The notes beneath the pieces were generated by a model. The model did no database searches. It saw nothing but the letters and a program-made list of their open reading frames with translations, and was not told the DNA's origin. 64,000 nucleotides of DNA from Colletotrichum lupini (taxonomy: Eukaryota; Ascomycota; Sordariomycetes; Glomerellales; Glomerellaceae). The stretch's first letter is position 1. Every line of letters begins with the position of its first letter. Shown piece after piece: positions 1 through 11,531 of the stretch. The stretch lies in contig NC_064677.1 in the NCBI RefSeq assembly GCF_023278565.1, positions 6,944,001 through 7,008,000 on the forward strand, read 5' to 3'. The position numbers and the translations under genes were made by a program.

Positions 1-17
1 CGGATACTCTCCACGAA

Positions 18-869
18 ATGAGTCTTTTGTCATCGTTTGCGGCGGACTCCGCATGGCCGCTGTGGGATAGCGAACCCATCGATGGGGCATTCGAACTCGA
101 CCTTTCACAAGGAACTATCGATCAAGGAGTTGTCAAAGCAGTTTCAAGACCATGGTTATTTGGATACAAACCAACAGCGAAGTCAAACGGACGCGCGGTG
201 CTCATTCTGGGTGGTGGCGGCTACATCGAGCTCATGGTGGGCCGTGAAGGTGTCGCTGTCGCACACTGGCTCGCTTCTCTCGGTTTCGAGGCCTTTGTAC
301 TTGTGCACCGATTCCCGTCAGCAGAAACAGGACCTCAGGCCCCCGTCGACGATGCCAGACAGGCGTTGCGTCTGATCGAAGAGAAGGCGGCGCCAGCGAG
401 GTTAGCGTTGTGCGGTCTGTCCTCCGGCGGCCACCTTGCGTCCGCGCTGCTGGCCGAGTACCCGGCTTCGTGGGCGTCTTCTTCCGGGGCACCGGTGCCG
501 AAGCCGGAGTTCGCCATCATTGGATACGGACCTATCTCTACCAATGCCAAGGGGCACACCATTATTCCCAATAAGGCACCCCTCGAGCCGCCGGCGAAGC
601 AGGAGCTTTACGACGTTGTCATCCCCGATCAGCAGATTTTGCGCCCGGCACCGCCAACCTTTATTGTGTATTCTGCCAGCGATCCCGTGGTGCCTGTGGT
701 GAACGCATACCGGCTTGCGCAGGGGTTGCAAGCAGCGGAGGGGTCTGTCGAGCTCCACGTCTTTGCTGACGCGCCCCACGGCTTCGCTTTGGACACTGAA
801 GGGATGCCGGTCTCGAAATGGCCCTCAATGGCCGAGGAGTGGTTACGGCAAAGAGGATATCTGGCATAA
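18..869 (+). CDS. alpha/beta-hydrolase fold esterase/lipase-like protein
   Basis: An intronless 283-residue protein with the marks of an alpha/beta hydrolase. A glycine-rich oxyanion segment (GGGGY, about residues 65-69) stands where esterases of the BD-FAE/hormone-sensitive-lipase type carry HGGG. The nucleophile elbow GLSSGG (about 133-138) supplies the serine. SASDPVVPV (about 218-226) carries the likely acid, and DAPHGFAL (about 251-258) the catalytic histidine. There is no signal peptide, so it is probably cytosolic. The family hydrolyses carboxyl esters, often acetylated sugars or small xenobiotic esters; the substrate cannot be read from the sequence. The ATG at 18 is the first in frame, but only 17 bases of upstream sequence are visible, so an upstream exon cannot be excluded. 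The fold is confident; the substrate is unknown. Confidence 0.85.
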   Translation: MSLLSSFAADSAWPLWDSEPIDGAFELDLSQGTIDQGVVKAVSRPWLFGYKPTAKSNGRAVLILGGGGYIELMVGREGVAVAHWLASLGFEAFVLVHRFPSAETGPQAPVDDARQALRLIEEKAAPARLALCGLSSGGHLASALLAEYPASWASSSGAPVPKPEFAIIGYGPISTNAKGHTIIPNKAPLEPPAKQELYDVVIPDQQILRPAPPTFIVYSASDPVVPVVNAYRLAQGLQAAEGSVELHVFADAPHGFALDTEGMPVSKWPSMAEEWLRQRGYLA

Positions 870-1524
870 ATGTTTGAGAAGTAGTAAATTTCAAATTCTA
901 CACTACATTTAGACTATTTACCTACTTGTTCTACATGAAGCTTGCAGAGGATCAAACCACCTGATGAGACGAACATACGACAAACTCAATGGGCTCCTGG
1001 TGTAAATGAAGACCCCGGCCGCTATATCAAGTTGCATCAGGCACCCAATTAGCCCCCAACCGCCACATCAGCCATCGAAGGATCATGCGGTCATCTTTAA
1101 GCGCCCGTTTCGCGCCAAATATTTCGGACTGCCACCACAGAAACCAGGAGCTGAAGTCGAAATGTCGGAAACTAATGCAAGGCTCCCGGGGGTTGCCCCT
1201 ACATTGACACACATAACACAAGGGTCTCTCAGTATTGAGGCGCTCATAGGCCCATCATCATATGGAGAAAGTAGCCCGCCCTGATAATTTTTGCCTGGAG
1301 GCTAAAGAAGCTTGGATAAAATATAGACACTTCGGTCACCCGACTGTAACAGGCGATTACCGAAAATCTGATCTTGCTTGCCTCAATCAGGCTCCGCCGC
1401 TCTTGACAGTATAATGTCACACCTTGAGCTTCGTTCAACTTGAGAAATAGAGAAACTTCTTGGAGAAGAACGCTTTCGCACCCGTTGATTTCATGGCAGC
1501 ACCTTAAGCCCCACTACTCCCAAC
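870..1524. other. intergenic region
   Basis: This stretch separates the hydrolase from the DUF3433 gene. Short open frames occur (for example 1006-1284) but show no motif, no plausible splice partners and no clear codon bias. I see no RNA gene or repeat. It probably holds the 3' end of the first gene and the promoter of the second. Confidence 0.5.
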
Positions 1525-4500
1525 ATGGCGCCTAGGTCGGAGTATTCGCGGTCTTCGACAAATACCCGTAGTCTGTTCGATGATGATTTTACGGAGAACA
1601 ACAAGAACGCTTTCATCGTTGGAACGCATCCACTTCTTCAACGGGATATAGAGCTTGATAGCTTCCTAGCGAAAAAATCCGTCAGCGGCGAGGACAGAAG
1701 CGCAGACGACACTACCAATCACACAGCAGCTTGGTGTCCAACATGGCTTCGGTCAGGGACATTGTTGGCGTTCGCCGCTTTGTTCCTTCTCTTCGGCGTC
1801 TCTCTCATTGTCATGTTTCAATTCTCCCAGCAGAATAGTGGCCTGGTCACCACACGGCAGAGCCTCGTTTACCTCTGGCGATTTGGCCCAACAGCAAGTA
1901 AGCGAAAACTGTGAAGACTTTGTGTGTCAAGATAGGCTGACATTCATTAAATCAAGTCCTCACTCTGTTGTCCATTTTCTGGTCAAGAGTCGAGTTACAA
2001 GCCATTCGCTATATGCCTTGGATCGCTTACCGCGACAACCCATCGATGGGCAGAGACGGGTACTCTCTCGACTACACAGCAATGCTGTCGCCTTCGATTC
2101 TTTATCAGTCCCTGCGGAGAAGACACTTCCTTGTCTTCATCATCGCCGTTGTGTCTCTTTTCATCAAGATCCAGATTATTCTTGCCCCTAGTTTGTACAG
2201 CCTGGTCAGCTTTCAGGCTGAACAACCCGTCGATGTTCGGGTGCTCAACTCGTTCAATATCAGTACTCCAGCGATGTCCAATAGAGAGACTAGTGCATAT
2301 TACATTGCAAAGGCCCTGCAGAATTTCGAGATGAAGCTACCATTTGGGGTCACAAAAGAAGGGGCCTACCAGACGTTCTCGTTTCGTCGGGGCTCCGGGC
2401 GGGGAACAGAAACAAAACCGATTACAGTTACTGTCGATGGGTACTTTGCAGAGATGAGATGTCTGAAGCTTAGTAACTACTCGCATACGGACCTCAAGGA
2501 AACAGGCCCCGCCAGGAGCTATTACGCCTTCAACGCCAGTCTTTTATTCGAGGGCTGTGATCAGTCTGTCCCAGTCACCACCGATCGAATGATGTGGATC
2601 AATTCCAGCCCGAACGAGACGACATTACAGAGCAGTTGGAATGTCAACAACCTCCTTAATGAGCCAAAACCGTGCTCAAACCTTCCACAACAACACAACC
2701 AGTCTTTGTACCACGCAACTCGCATTGGACCGTCAGCAAAGAATACATCTCACCCTGATGTTCTTAATTTTGCGGCGATTTTGTGCTCCTCGACGGCCTG
2801 GACAACCCCAGTGGAGATAGTTGACGATGGTGTGAGCCCGAATATGACGGTCATACCGGGCGGGTCCAGAAGAACAGTCAACGCGGACCTCTGGTCATTG
2901 TTGGGGAGCTCCATCCCTGAAAAAGTTGGTCTATGGGCTGGCTCAGGGACCGGTACGATCTTTGGGCCGATCATTACAGGTTTCCAGTTCAACGGAAAGG
3001 GAACGAACAATGACACTGATCCATCACTATTCACTAATGATGTTCTGTACGACGCGGTCATGAACACGAGCAGTATCTTGGGCCCTTTGATCGGCCACTA
3101 TCGTCTGCGAGAAGAAAGCGATTCCCAAACAACTGGAACAACAATCGCCACCATCGAAAGGCTGACAGTCAACCAGTGGGTCTCGCTGTCGATGACAGCG
3201 CTATTCTTCCTGCTTGCTGTTTTGACCGTAATAGTCCTGCTTCGCTACCGAAAGAGGATGTCAGTATGGCACAGAGACCCTGCTACAATTCTCGGAAGCA
3301 TGCTTTTCTTCCGCGACAATATGGATCTGTCAAACAACATCATGGCTTCTCAGTCGCGTAGTCTCGACAATGAGTGGAGCTCTTGTGAATTCACTCCCTT
3401 GGTACTGAGGACATGGACACGTGTGCCGATCTCTGTCCTGGTTCTTGCTATCATCGGTGGGCTGTACTACACTTTAAGTGTATCGAAAACACAAGAAGGG
3501 CTTGCCTCTATAAATGCCGATGGTTACTTGCATCTGCTGTGGACGTCTGTTCCAGCACTGGTAATGCTTTGTGTTACTTTGTATGTCGGCTGCTGCGACT
3601 TCGCATATCGAGGTTTGGCAACACTTTCAAGCCTTTCTCTGCGACCGTGTAGCGCACGATTTCTCGATATGTCATACCTCGACATGATGGGTCTAAGGGC
3701 ATTATACTGGTCGGTCCGAAAGTGTGTTTGGGCTGTCACCCTGTCACAGTTGCTTACCTTCCTCTGCGCATTTCTGACAACTCTTGCTTCGGTTATGTTC
3801 ACCGTAGACCCAGTGCCTAGCTCTACGAACGTCCAGCTGCGGCAGACAACATGGTTTGGATCACGTCAGATGACGTTGAACAATGCCGGGTCCTTCGCAG
3901 CAACGCGAGACTCATTGAGCAGCCTTGTCCTGCGTAAGGGCGATGGAGCCTTGACATACCCACGGAACACCTACGATGATCTCGTTTTCCCGGTTCTTGA
4001 CGGACTGCAAGGAACAGAGGTTTCCCCGAATGTTTCTATCCAGCTCAGCGTCCCGGCTGCCAAATTGGCCCCTTCCTGCGTCCAGTTGCCCGCCAGCACC
4101 TACAACATCACATTCAGGAACTACACCGAGGAGGACAAGTTCTTCGAGGTCCTTATGGTCGAGTCGTTTGATTGTCCTAATGGAAATCGAGCGAAGCTTC
4201 TGGGAATCATCTCCATGAGCAGCGCTACGAACAGACTAGGCCGCTCATACTTTTCGGACATCCTTGAATCACCAGGAAACACGTATTCCATCAACGGCCT
4301 TTGTAAACTTGGCTTGAATATGAGCGCTCCTGATTACATATACTCCCCATTTCGATTTCAAACTTACGTTTGGGGAGAGTTCAACAAAGAAAGAAACGAC
4401 CTTGACCATCTCTCCATCTGGAGATGTAACTACACGTGGGTCGAGACGAGTACCAAGGTCTCATTATCCATGGAGTCGGACGGCATATACATTCTCGACC

Positions 4501-5285
4501 CCGAAAAGCCGCCGGAACCCGATCTATCAACTACGAAGTTCTGGGACCCTCCATTTGACGTTCCTCACTTCGATTATCAGTTCATCAACTTCCAAGCGGG
4601 TGACGCATTCCCCACTGTTAGCCTCAACGACCCGCTCGCTGGTTCAATGGAAAGGCAATTCACAGTCTTGATAGAGCCATACGGCCAACTACCACTGAGC
4701 GCATTGGGAGATGCTAGCCAGGAATCCAACGTTCTCGATAGCCTGAAACACAACTTGGGGTTCATCGGTGCCCAACTCGCCAACTTAGAGAATCGCTTTG
4801 GCGTCACTGAAAATTCCAGAAATCGCCCTCCACCTGCTAATGGTCTCCCATTGCTTGAAGCAATCATTGTAGACAGAAGCAGACGACGTTTAGTCCAGAA
4901 CCCCACTATCACATATATCTTGATGGCGGTACTGGGCTTAGTGGCTCTTTGTAACATAATGGCAGTACTCTCCGCCGCTACGAGGCATCTTAGTGGAATC
5001 CCGCGGTTGTTCGATATGGAAGTGAAAGGGTTGGCGCCAGATGGTTTCCATAGCATGGCGTCCATGGTCAACCTGCTTCAGGGCTCAAATGCACCAAGTC
5101 ACCTACCACAGAGTGTTCATTTACTGTCCAAGGGCGACCTCTACAGTCGTGTGGATGATTTGAGCTTCAGAATGGGCTGGTTTCAGAGAACCCAAAATCA
5201 AACTAGGCATTTCACTGTTGGAGTACTCGGTGATGAAGAGTTCGTGTATTTGCACGGGGGTAAGGGCATCAGGGATACAATATGA
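1525..5285 (+). CDS. DUF3433 multi-pass membrane protein
   Basis: Two exons: 1525-1897 and 1957-5285, with a 59-bp intron (donor GTAAGC, a CTGAC-type branch site, acceptor TCAAG). The splice keeps frame and gives 1233 residues. Across the junction the protein reads WRFGPTA then ILTLLSIFWSRVELQ and RYMPW, which matches the conserved core of fungal DUF3433 proteins. A second copy of that pattern lies near residues 605-720. Predicted membrane segments are near residues 76-97, 180-200, 531-553, 613-633, 653-675, 718-740 and 1109-1130, with large N-glycosylation-rich loops between them (many NxS/T sites). Length and two-repeat layout fit the family, whose biochemical role is unknown; a plasma-membrane or secretory location is inferred. 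The ATG at 1525 opens the only long frame that reaches the donor. Confidence 0.9.
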
Positions 5286-6332
5286 AGGCTTTAGTTAGTT
5301 AAATGAAAACGGGCCAGAATCCTGAAAAGATCTTCGTCTGTCAGTAGCCAGTTTGCAGGCATGTAGGGAACTTCCTCTTAGTACCTTGGAGGTTGACAAA
5401 TCGTCATATTCAGCACCGTAATCCAGGGTATGTCGGTATCGCATTCTCCAAAGGCGCGGAAGGCTTACAAAAGAAAAGAGTGAAGACTTGTTCGAGCTTT
5501 TGAGTATTCAGAATTTCAGACGGCCCCTGAAGAAAATACCATGGCATTATAAGAGCACGTCTCAGCAGTCCAGTCCTCCAGTCAACAGTGACTCGTGATA
5601 TGATGTGTTTTGAATTCTCCAAGGTCATTAAGCAGATTGGGTCAATGTTTCTTGTGGTTGATTGTCGTCGCCTCCCATCACCGTGCAGTGCCTGTCACCG
5701 GCGATCAATGTGAACGGATCAACCCCTTCGGCAACACGGCACCGGTCCACACATACTGCTGCTGTCTTCGGTATCGGGTTTTCGTATCTCAGCACTTTTT
5801 TCATCCCATCTTTACCCTGACTGCGGATGGATTACTCAGTTTGATCAGTTTCTAGCAGGGAACTGCTGCTGTCGGCCTCCCATCTAGCTTGTGTCAGCCT
5901 CGGTCGGACGTCAATTGAAAGCTTACTGGTTTCTCATTTCTACAGGTTTTGAAACACCACACGAAACCATGCGAGCCCCGACACTCTAATACGAATACTA
6001 TTCAGCCCCAATTACATCCTCAAGTAGGGGACCTTCTGTGTGCCAGATCCTTGATCTGTGCTGCAGCGGTGATTTGTATTTGTCGGCGTGTCTTCATGTC
6101 AGAAACTGCAATCCCAAAGTATCCCGGTTGGATATTTGTCCCTTCACATCGTCGCGAATGCACCGACTTTACGATTACTTCTACAACTTTTACCCTTCAC
6201 ATCGGTAATATTACATCGGGAGTAATCCGGTCAGTTCTGGAAGCCAGATATTTCTGCGTGCTGGCCACAACACCGAACTCGTCAAGTCACTCGCGCCACT
6301 TATTACCGGAGCGTCTACTCACTACCGTCAAG
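5286..6332. other. intergenic region
   Basis: About 1 kb between the DUF3433 gene and the rhodopsin-like gene. Open frames at 5610-5855 and upstream of 6333 have no recognisable motif and low-complexity translations. The last few hundred bases before 6333 are pyrimidine-rich and likely serve as promoter and 5' leader. No repeats or RNA genes are seen. Confidence 0.5.
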
Positions 6333-7413
6333 ATGGCGATCGCTGAACAGGGCATGGTCATGATCGTGGTGGGGGCGATATTGATGTTTCTTAACACCTT
6401 CTTCGTCGGTCTACGTCTGTATACTCGGATCTTCATCACGAAGCATGTCCGACCCAACGACTACCTACTACTTACAGCTCTGGTTCGTACCCCAATTCGC
6501 GGTGTATGCATTCGCTTTATCTAATTCTATGCTTGCAGGCCGCCTTTGCGGCTCTTTACGCTCTCTTGGTCCTAGGTGTTCAAGGTGGAATTGGCGGCAG
6601 CATTCTCCAGGCGACGCTCCCCGGAATCGCCAGTTCTCTCAAAGTACTCTTTTTCCTGGAAATCATTTACGTGGTACTCACCTCCGCGATGAAAGGAAGC
6701 ATTGCTTTGACCTTCATTCGACTATCGCGCTCGAGGATCCTGACTTCTCTGTTCTGGGTATCGATTGGCTTGGACGTGGCCATTAGCCTTGCTTTCATCA
6801 TCTACTTGTTAGTCCAGTGCCAGCCGATTGATTTCGCATGGAGATTACTGGATGCGAACGCAAAGGGGCATTGCCTGCCTCTCACGGGTCAGCTCTATAT
6901 GGGATATGCGCTGTCTATCGTAACGGCGACCCTGGATGGTCTTTTGATGGTTTCACCATGGATCATGATGAGAGGCCGCGGCCTGAACTCAAGACTGAAG
7001 ATGTACATTTACGGAATCTTCGGTTTGGGAATCCTGTAAGTTCTATTTCGAGGTGATTGGAGGGCATTTGCTAATATGGACACTAGCGCGACAATCGCAA
7101 ACATCATCCGCCTTGTGGCACTGGTCAAACTCAAGGGGTCAAGCGACCAGCTTCGTATGTGTTGATAACTCCACTCTGGGTTCCGAAAGCTAACAACAGT
7201 ACAGTCGATGCTGCACCCGTATTCAACTGGTCCGCCATCGAGGTCAGCATTGGTATCATCATTGCCGGATTGATCGAACTCGGCCCGCTTGCCGCCAAGT
7301 ATAATATCAAGGGCTTTGAGTCCTACGCTGGCGACGACACTGTCATGCTCACAAAGCCAATTACTCACGAGTCGAGGGTAGACGACTACGAGATGGAAAC
7401 AAGGAAAATTTAA
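6333..7413 (+). CDS. rhodopsin-domain integral membrane protein (PTH11/SAT4-like)
   Basis: Four exons: 6333-6482, 6539-7035, 7087-7154 and 7205-7413. The introns are 50-56 bp and all junctions keep frame, giving 307 residues. The start has the family hallmark of an N-terminal helix followed by RLYTRIFI and a PNDYLLL segment, the place where relatives have a D-D-Y/W motif. Seven hydrophobic segments can be traced, for example AAFAALYALLVLGV, the LFFLEIIYVVL region, DVAISLAFIIYLLV followed by QCQPIDFAW, and GIIIAGLIELGPL. Relatives are fungal rhodopsin-like proteins, some acting as PTH11-type receptors; the extracellular CFEM domain of PTH11 is absent here. The first donor is GTTCGT, a weaker consensus, but it is the only one keeping frame. 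The C-terminal tail is short and cytosolic. Role in signalling is inferred. Confidence 0.85.
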
Positions 7414-8531
7414 ATCGAAGAAACGCACATAGGATGTCGAAGGTCAAGAAAAGGGCTGGCAACCGAAAGTCATTGGGCAGTGTTCTCTGGCAGAATGCTC
7501 TTTGACTACCACGCCTAGAAACAGGATGCAGACCCAAAAAAGACGGTCATTAGCTTCTCGATAACGATGAATGTTATCATGGTCTTAATAATGCAATGGT
7601 TCATAACCTTCCCGTCTCAAAGCGTGTGAGAGAGACATGCACTCTAGTCTGGTTGGACTTTTCCCCTCCCCAATAGCATTGCATTGGTCTAGAGAAATGA
7701 GACAGGGAACTCCGGTGTGGCCTGCTCTTGCAAGGCTCTCATTCAAGAATCTGTCTTGATACAATTACTTGGTCGATTCCTGTCTTCAGCTAGTAAAGCC
7801 GGAAAAGGTCGCCAACACACAAAGAATTAGAGTGCACAGTGATTCGTCACACGGTATGAAGACTATTAGGCATGCCATCACCCTTCTCAAATCCAGCTAA
7901 GACCGGAGGTTCCAGGCAGTCACTCTCAATTCTGTGAGACTATTGGCGAGACCAATGAGCGACGGATGCGGCGCGGAACAAGGCTGTGTCGTCTTACGAT
8001 TGGGGGGCGGGGCGACTTGACAAGACTCACACCGGACACATTCCCAAAGTGGAATCCCTTCTCTTTTGGATGCATCGAGCCGGTAACTTCGTTCGTAGGA
8101 ACACCAATAAGGAGTCTCTCCGCCACACCCAAATGTTCCTTCTCGTCACTTTTGTATCTCGTTGGTTTGGAGGTTTCTCAAAAGTTGACATGTATCAGCC
8201 CTACTGGGCTGGCTGACATTGCCCAAAATGGCGTCAAGATACATGGCTGTGAAATGGCCGTATGACCTTGAAAAGAGGCAACATCAAGACAGAAGGATTG
8301 GCCCCCAGAGCCAGCCCGCGCCGAGGATGGAAGATGGCGGACATTAATCTGCTCGATGGAAAACATATAAATTGAAGAGCATTCTCGCCTGGTAGTCAAC
8401 TTACAGAGACACCGGGCATCGCAATTCAACCTATTCCTTCACTAAAACTTGTCTTTACCTAGACTGGCTATCAAACTCCTTGTCTCTTTGAAAAAGTTGT
8501 GTTCAAAAGCCTTCAGGGGTTTCTCTTTGAA
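7414..8531. other. intergenic region upstream of the acyltransferase
   Basis: About 1.1 kb with overlapping short open frames (7926-8132, 7966-8265, 8178-8429) that contradict each other and show no motif. The distal part likely carries the terminator of the membrane-protein gene. The proximal part carries the promoter of the acyltransferase, with a TATA-like box at 8366. Confidence 0.5.
8366..8371 (+). promoter_or_regulatory. TATA box of the acyltransferase gene
   Basis: TATAAA stands about 165 bases upstream of the start codon at 8532. It is followed by a pyrimidine-rich leader (8398-8470), which is usual for well-transcribed fungal genes. The assignment rests on sequence and distance only. 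Confidence 0.45.
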
Positions 8532-10176
8532 ATGCGCAACTACGAAAAGTTCACGACAGAGAGTGATCTCGAATCGGCAAAAGACGAATGTCTTCTATAC
8601 GAAGATGAAGTTCTGCCCATTCACTTCATAGATCAGGCGGCTATTATTCGTAAAATCGTTTTCAACTATACCTTTCGTTATGACAACGTCCTCGACGCTA
8701 GAAAGCTTCACGAAAGTCTACTCCAACTTGTGCATACGCCTGGATGGCGTAAGATTGGAGGCCGTCTACGAGCCAATGTAAGTCATGATGTTCATTCTGA
8801 TATCAAGAACCCATTTACGTGCCGGTACTGACTGCCATCGTGAAATCGTGCAGAGTGAAGGAAAACTCGAGATCCATGTACCACGCGTTTTCACCGAGAC
8901 ACGCCCTGCCGTGAGATTTTCCCACGTCGACCACCTCAACACCAACATCAACTCCCATCCCCTTGCTTCGAGGCTGCCCAAAGCAACAGGATCTACACCA
9001 TCTTTACAAGAAGGCAGTCCAGCCTTCAAGTCTTTCGCTGCGCCTGTTGATCTGCGAAAGAACACCAACCATTACTTGAGGAGTGATGAGCCCTTGCTAT
9101 GTCTTCATGTCACATCTTTCGCAGACGCTACACTAGTAGGACTCACCTATCCACATTCGCTCGCCGATGCCATGGGTATATCAGAGCTGCTCAAAGCATG
9201 GTCCAATATCATAGTGGGCAAAAGCTATCTGGTCAAGCCTCTTCAGGGCACTTATCGAGATGTGCTTGACAGCGCAGGAACAGACCACGATAAGGAAGTC
9301 TCGCAAAGAGAGTTCGCTTTAGAAAGTAAGCAAACTCGTGGCGTTGCTTTGGTGTCCTTCATTGCCAGATATGTATGGGATATCGCGACTCGCCGAACCG
9401 TGCAGGCTCGACACATCTATCTGCCCGCCAACTATCTGAGGCATCTGCGCCAAGGAGTCGAGCAAGAGTTGAAGGAAACACATGGTGGAGTGGTTCCCTT
9501 CGTCAGCGATGGGGATCTCATCACAGCTTGGGGTTCTCGCCTTGTCATGTCGTCACGACCATGGAAGAGGTGCAGTGCAGTGATATGCAACGTATTCGAT
9601 ATCCGCCGGCGTTTGGAGAATACGTTTGCGCCCGAGGGCCCATACCTGCAAAACCTGATCCTTCCAGCAACGACTGTTCTATCCAGACAGGAGGCTGCCA
9701 ACGACACGACGGCACAGATTGCCCAACATCTGCGCCAAGCCATCGCAGAGCAGACCAGCGACATGCAGACCCGAAGTCTCCTGCGTCTCGCACGTAACTG
9801 GTTTGCAGCTCTGGGTACAATGCCCCTGTTTGCGCGGTGGGATTCCCGAGTGATTGCCTGCTCCAACTGGACCAAGGCAAAATTCTTGGATGCCGCCGAT
9901 ATCAGCTCTGCTGCCTCGGGCGACGTTGGCGAACACAAGCCCTGCACTGGGGTGGTGGGGAACTCTGCGGCGGATGCGGCGCAAGATCATGTCAGACCAG
10001 TCATGTTCTGGGGCACCACCATGAACACGGATGACAAAACTCGTGACGCTTTTATGATATATGGCAAGGACGAATCTGGAAATTACTGGGTTCAGGGGTT
10101 TTTGAGAAAGGAAAGCTGGGCCCTGATTGAGGAGGAATTTCGACGCTTCGGAAAGGATTCGAAGGAATCTATCTGA
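8532..10176 (+). CDS. BAHD-type acyltransferase (transferase family)
   Basis: Two exons, 8532-8777 and 8854-10176, with a 76-bp intron (GTAAGT donor, TACTGAC branch site, CAG acceptor), giving 522 residues. The catalytic HxxxD motif is present as HSLAD near residues 183-187, where the histidine should act as general base. NWTKAKFLDAAD near 420-431 corresponds to the structural region that carries the second BAHD signature, though a strict DFGWG is not present. An N-terminal condensation-like half and a C-terminal half with NYWVQGFLRKE complete the two-domain layout; length fits the family. It should move an acyl group from a CoA thioester to an alcohol or amine, probably in the cytosol. Substrate is unknown and there is no neighbouring backbone synthase. 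The start is the first ATG of the frame. Confidence 0.82.
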
Positions 10177-11324
10177 CTTGGGGTACATCTTATCGGCGTC
10201 AGACTGAGCCACTGTAAGATACGAGCTGGCAAGAAAGTGTACTAATTAATCCCATGTTCCCACCCCTGCTCAAGTTTTGTTCCTCAAGTTTTGTTTCCAG
10301 CGGTTCCTAGGGCTGCATATGCAGGATGTGACTGACAGTTGGAAGAAACACCAACGACATGCTACTTCATCAAATTCAACCCGGGAAGAGGAAACTATGC
10401 GACGGAGTAGCATCGCAATTGGCCTGGCTGAAGATAAGAGGCGCCGCCAACAGTTGCATAACTGCACATGGGCGGCATAGCTACGGACGTAAACACGGCC
10501 GTAAGGCGGCGTCGACCTTCTAGGCTCCTATGAGCTCCTAGCCCCCACGCGCTGTTCCCATGACCGGGGAAGTAAGAAAAAAATTGAAATGCTCACGTTT
10601 CGGGAAGCAATTCGCCCACCGGAATTGGCATTTCCAAACTACCAGCAGGCCACCAGACGCCTCCGAAGTCCAAAGGGGCCACATGCGATTAATCACCTTT
10701 GCCTGGCACTCTGGCAGCCTGTCTTTAGTAGGTCTGGTGTCCTGTATAAAACTCTGGCGGGTGGCTGAACTACCTCTTTCTCTAAGCGAATGACCTCCAA
10801 TGAAACTCAGGAATTCGAGCCTCGCAAATACTTCGGTTCCCGTACTGTATACATCAAGAGCTCATGGCCCAACCGTTTCCACAAGTAGAGTCCCTCCGTG
10901 CTATTGATTGGAATAAGTATGACTCTTTCGTTGCTTCCGTTTACGGTTTTTTGGCAGCGACTGGGGCAACCCCCTAATACGGCCTGGACACTCGACCTAG
11001 CCTATGGAGATGTAGAAAACTACGTCGTCAGAGTGACTCCTTCACTTCAACGACAAGTGAGGTAGACGATGATACCCGGCCAGACTTCAATCGGGTTATG
11101 GTAGAGTCAGATCAGTGGTCTCCCTACGATGTTCCAAGGGGCATGACGCAGATCTTTGCCCTGTCCTGGTAAACGGTACTTGGATCATGCAGAATTCTGA
11201 CTCTGCGCCGGCGAGGACTGGATCCGATACGCCGGTACTCAATAACACATTTTCCAAGATGCCCTGCGGTAACTGGGCATCCGTGCACATCCATTCCGAC
11301 CAGACGTTAAAGAGTTGAGACAGT
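10177..11324. other. intergenic region with a possible degenerate coding stretch
   Basis: No intact gene is seen. From 10794 to about 11318 several short frames on the plus strand have a coding feel (for example FEPRKYFGSRTVYIKSSWP from about 10808, and WNKYDSFVASVYGFLAATG from about 10909). They lie in different frames, separated by stops, without convincing splice sites. This could be a decayed gene next to the Copia insertion, but I do not recognise the family. The 10177-10790 part shows nothing. Confidence 0.35.
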
Positions 11325-11329
11325 GAGAT

Positions 11330-11531
11330 TGTCGGATTGGAAGTCTAATTCGACCGCGGCATACAGCCGACTGCGCAGGGGCCAATTGGGGGCCCTATTT
11401 ACGATTATCGTAGCTAGCCTAACCTACGGTTAGAACCTCCTTTTTATACCTACGCAAATATCTAGATAGTTTAATTAATCTCTTTGTTAACTACGGTTCG
11501 AACTAACTATTTTATAATAGGGATACTAATA
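11330..11531 (+). repeat. 5' LTR of Copia copy 1
   Basis: 202 bp, TGTCGG at the left end and GATACTAATA at the right end; the final CA has become TA. It aligns along its whole length with the LTR at 17994-18195, with C-to-T and G-to-A differences. Confidence 0.93.
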
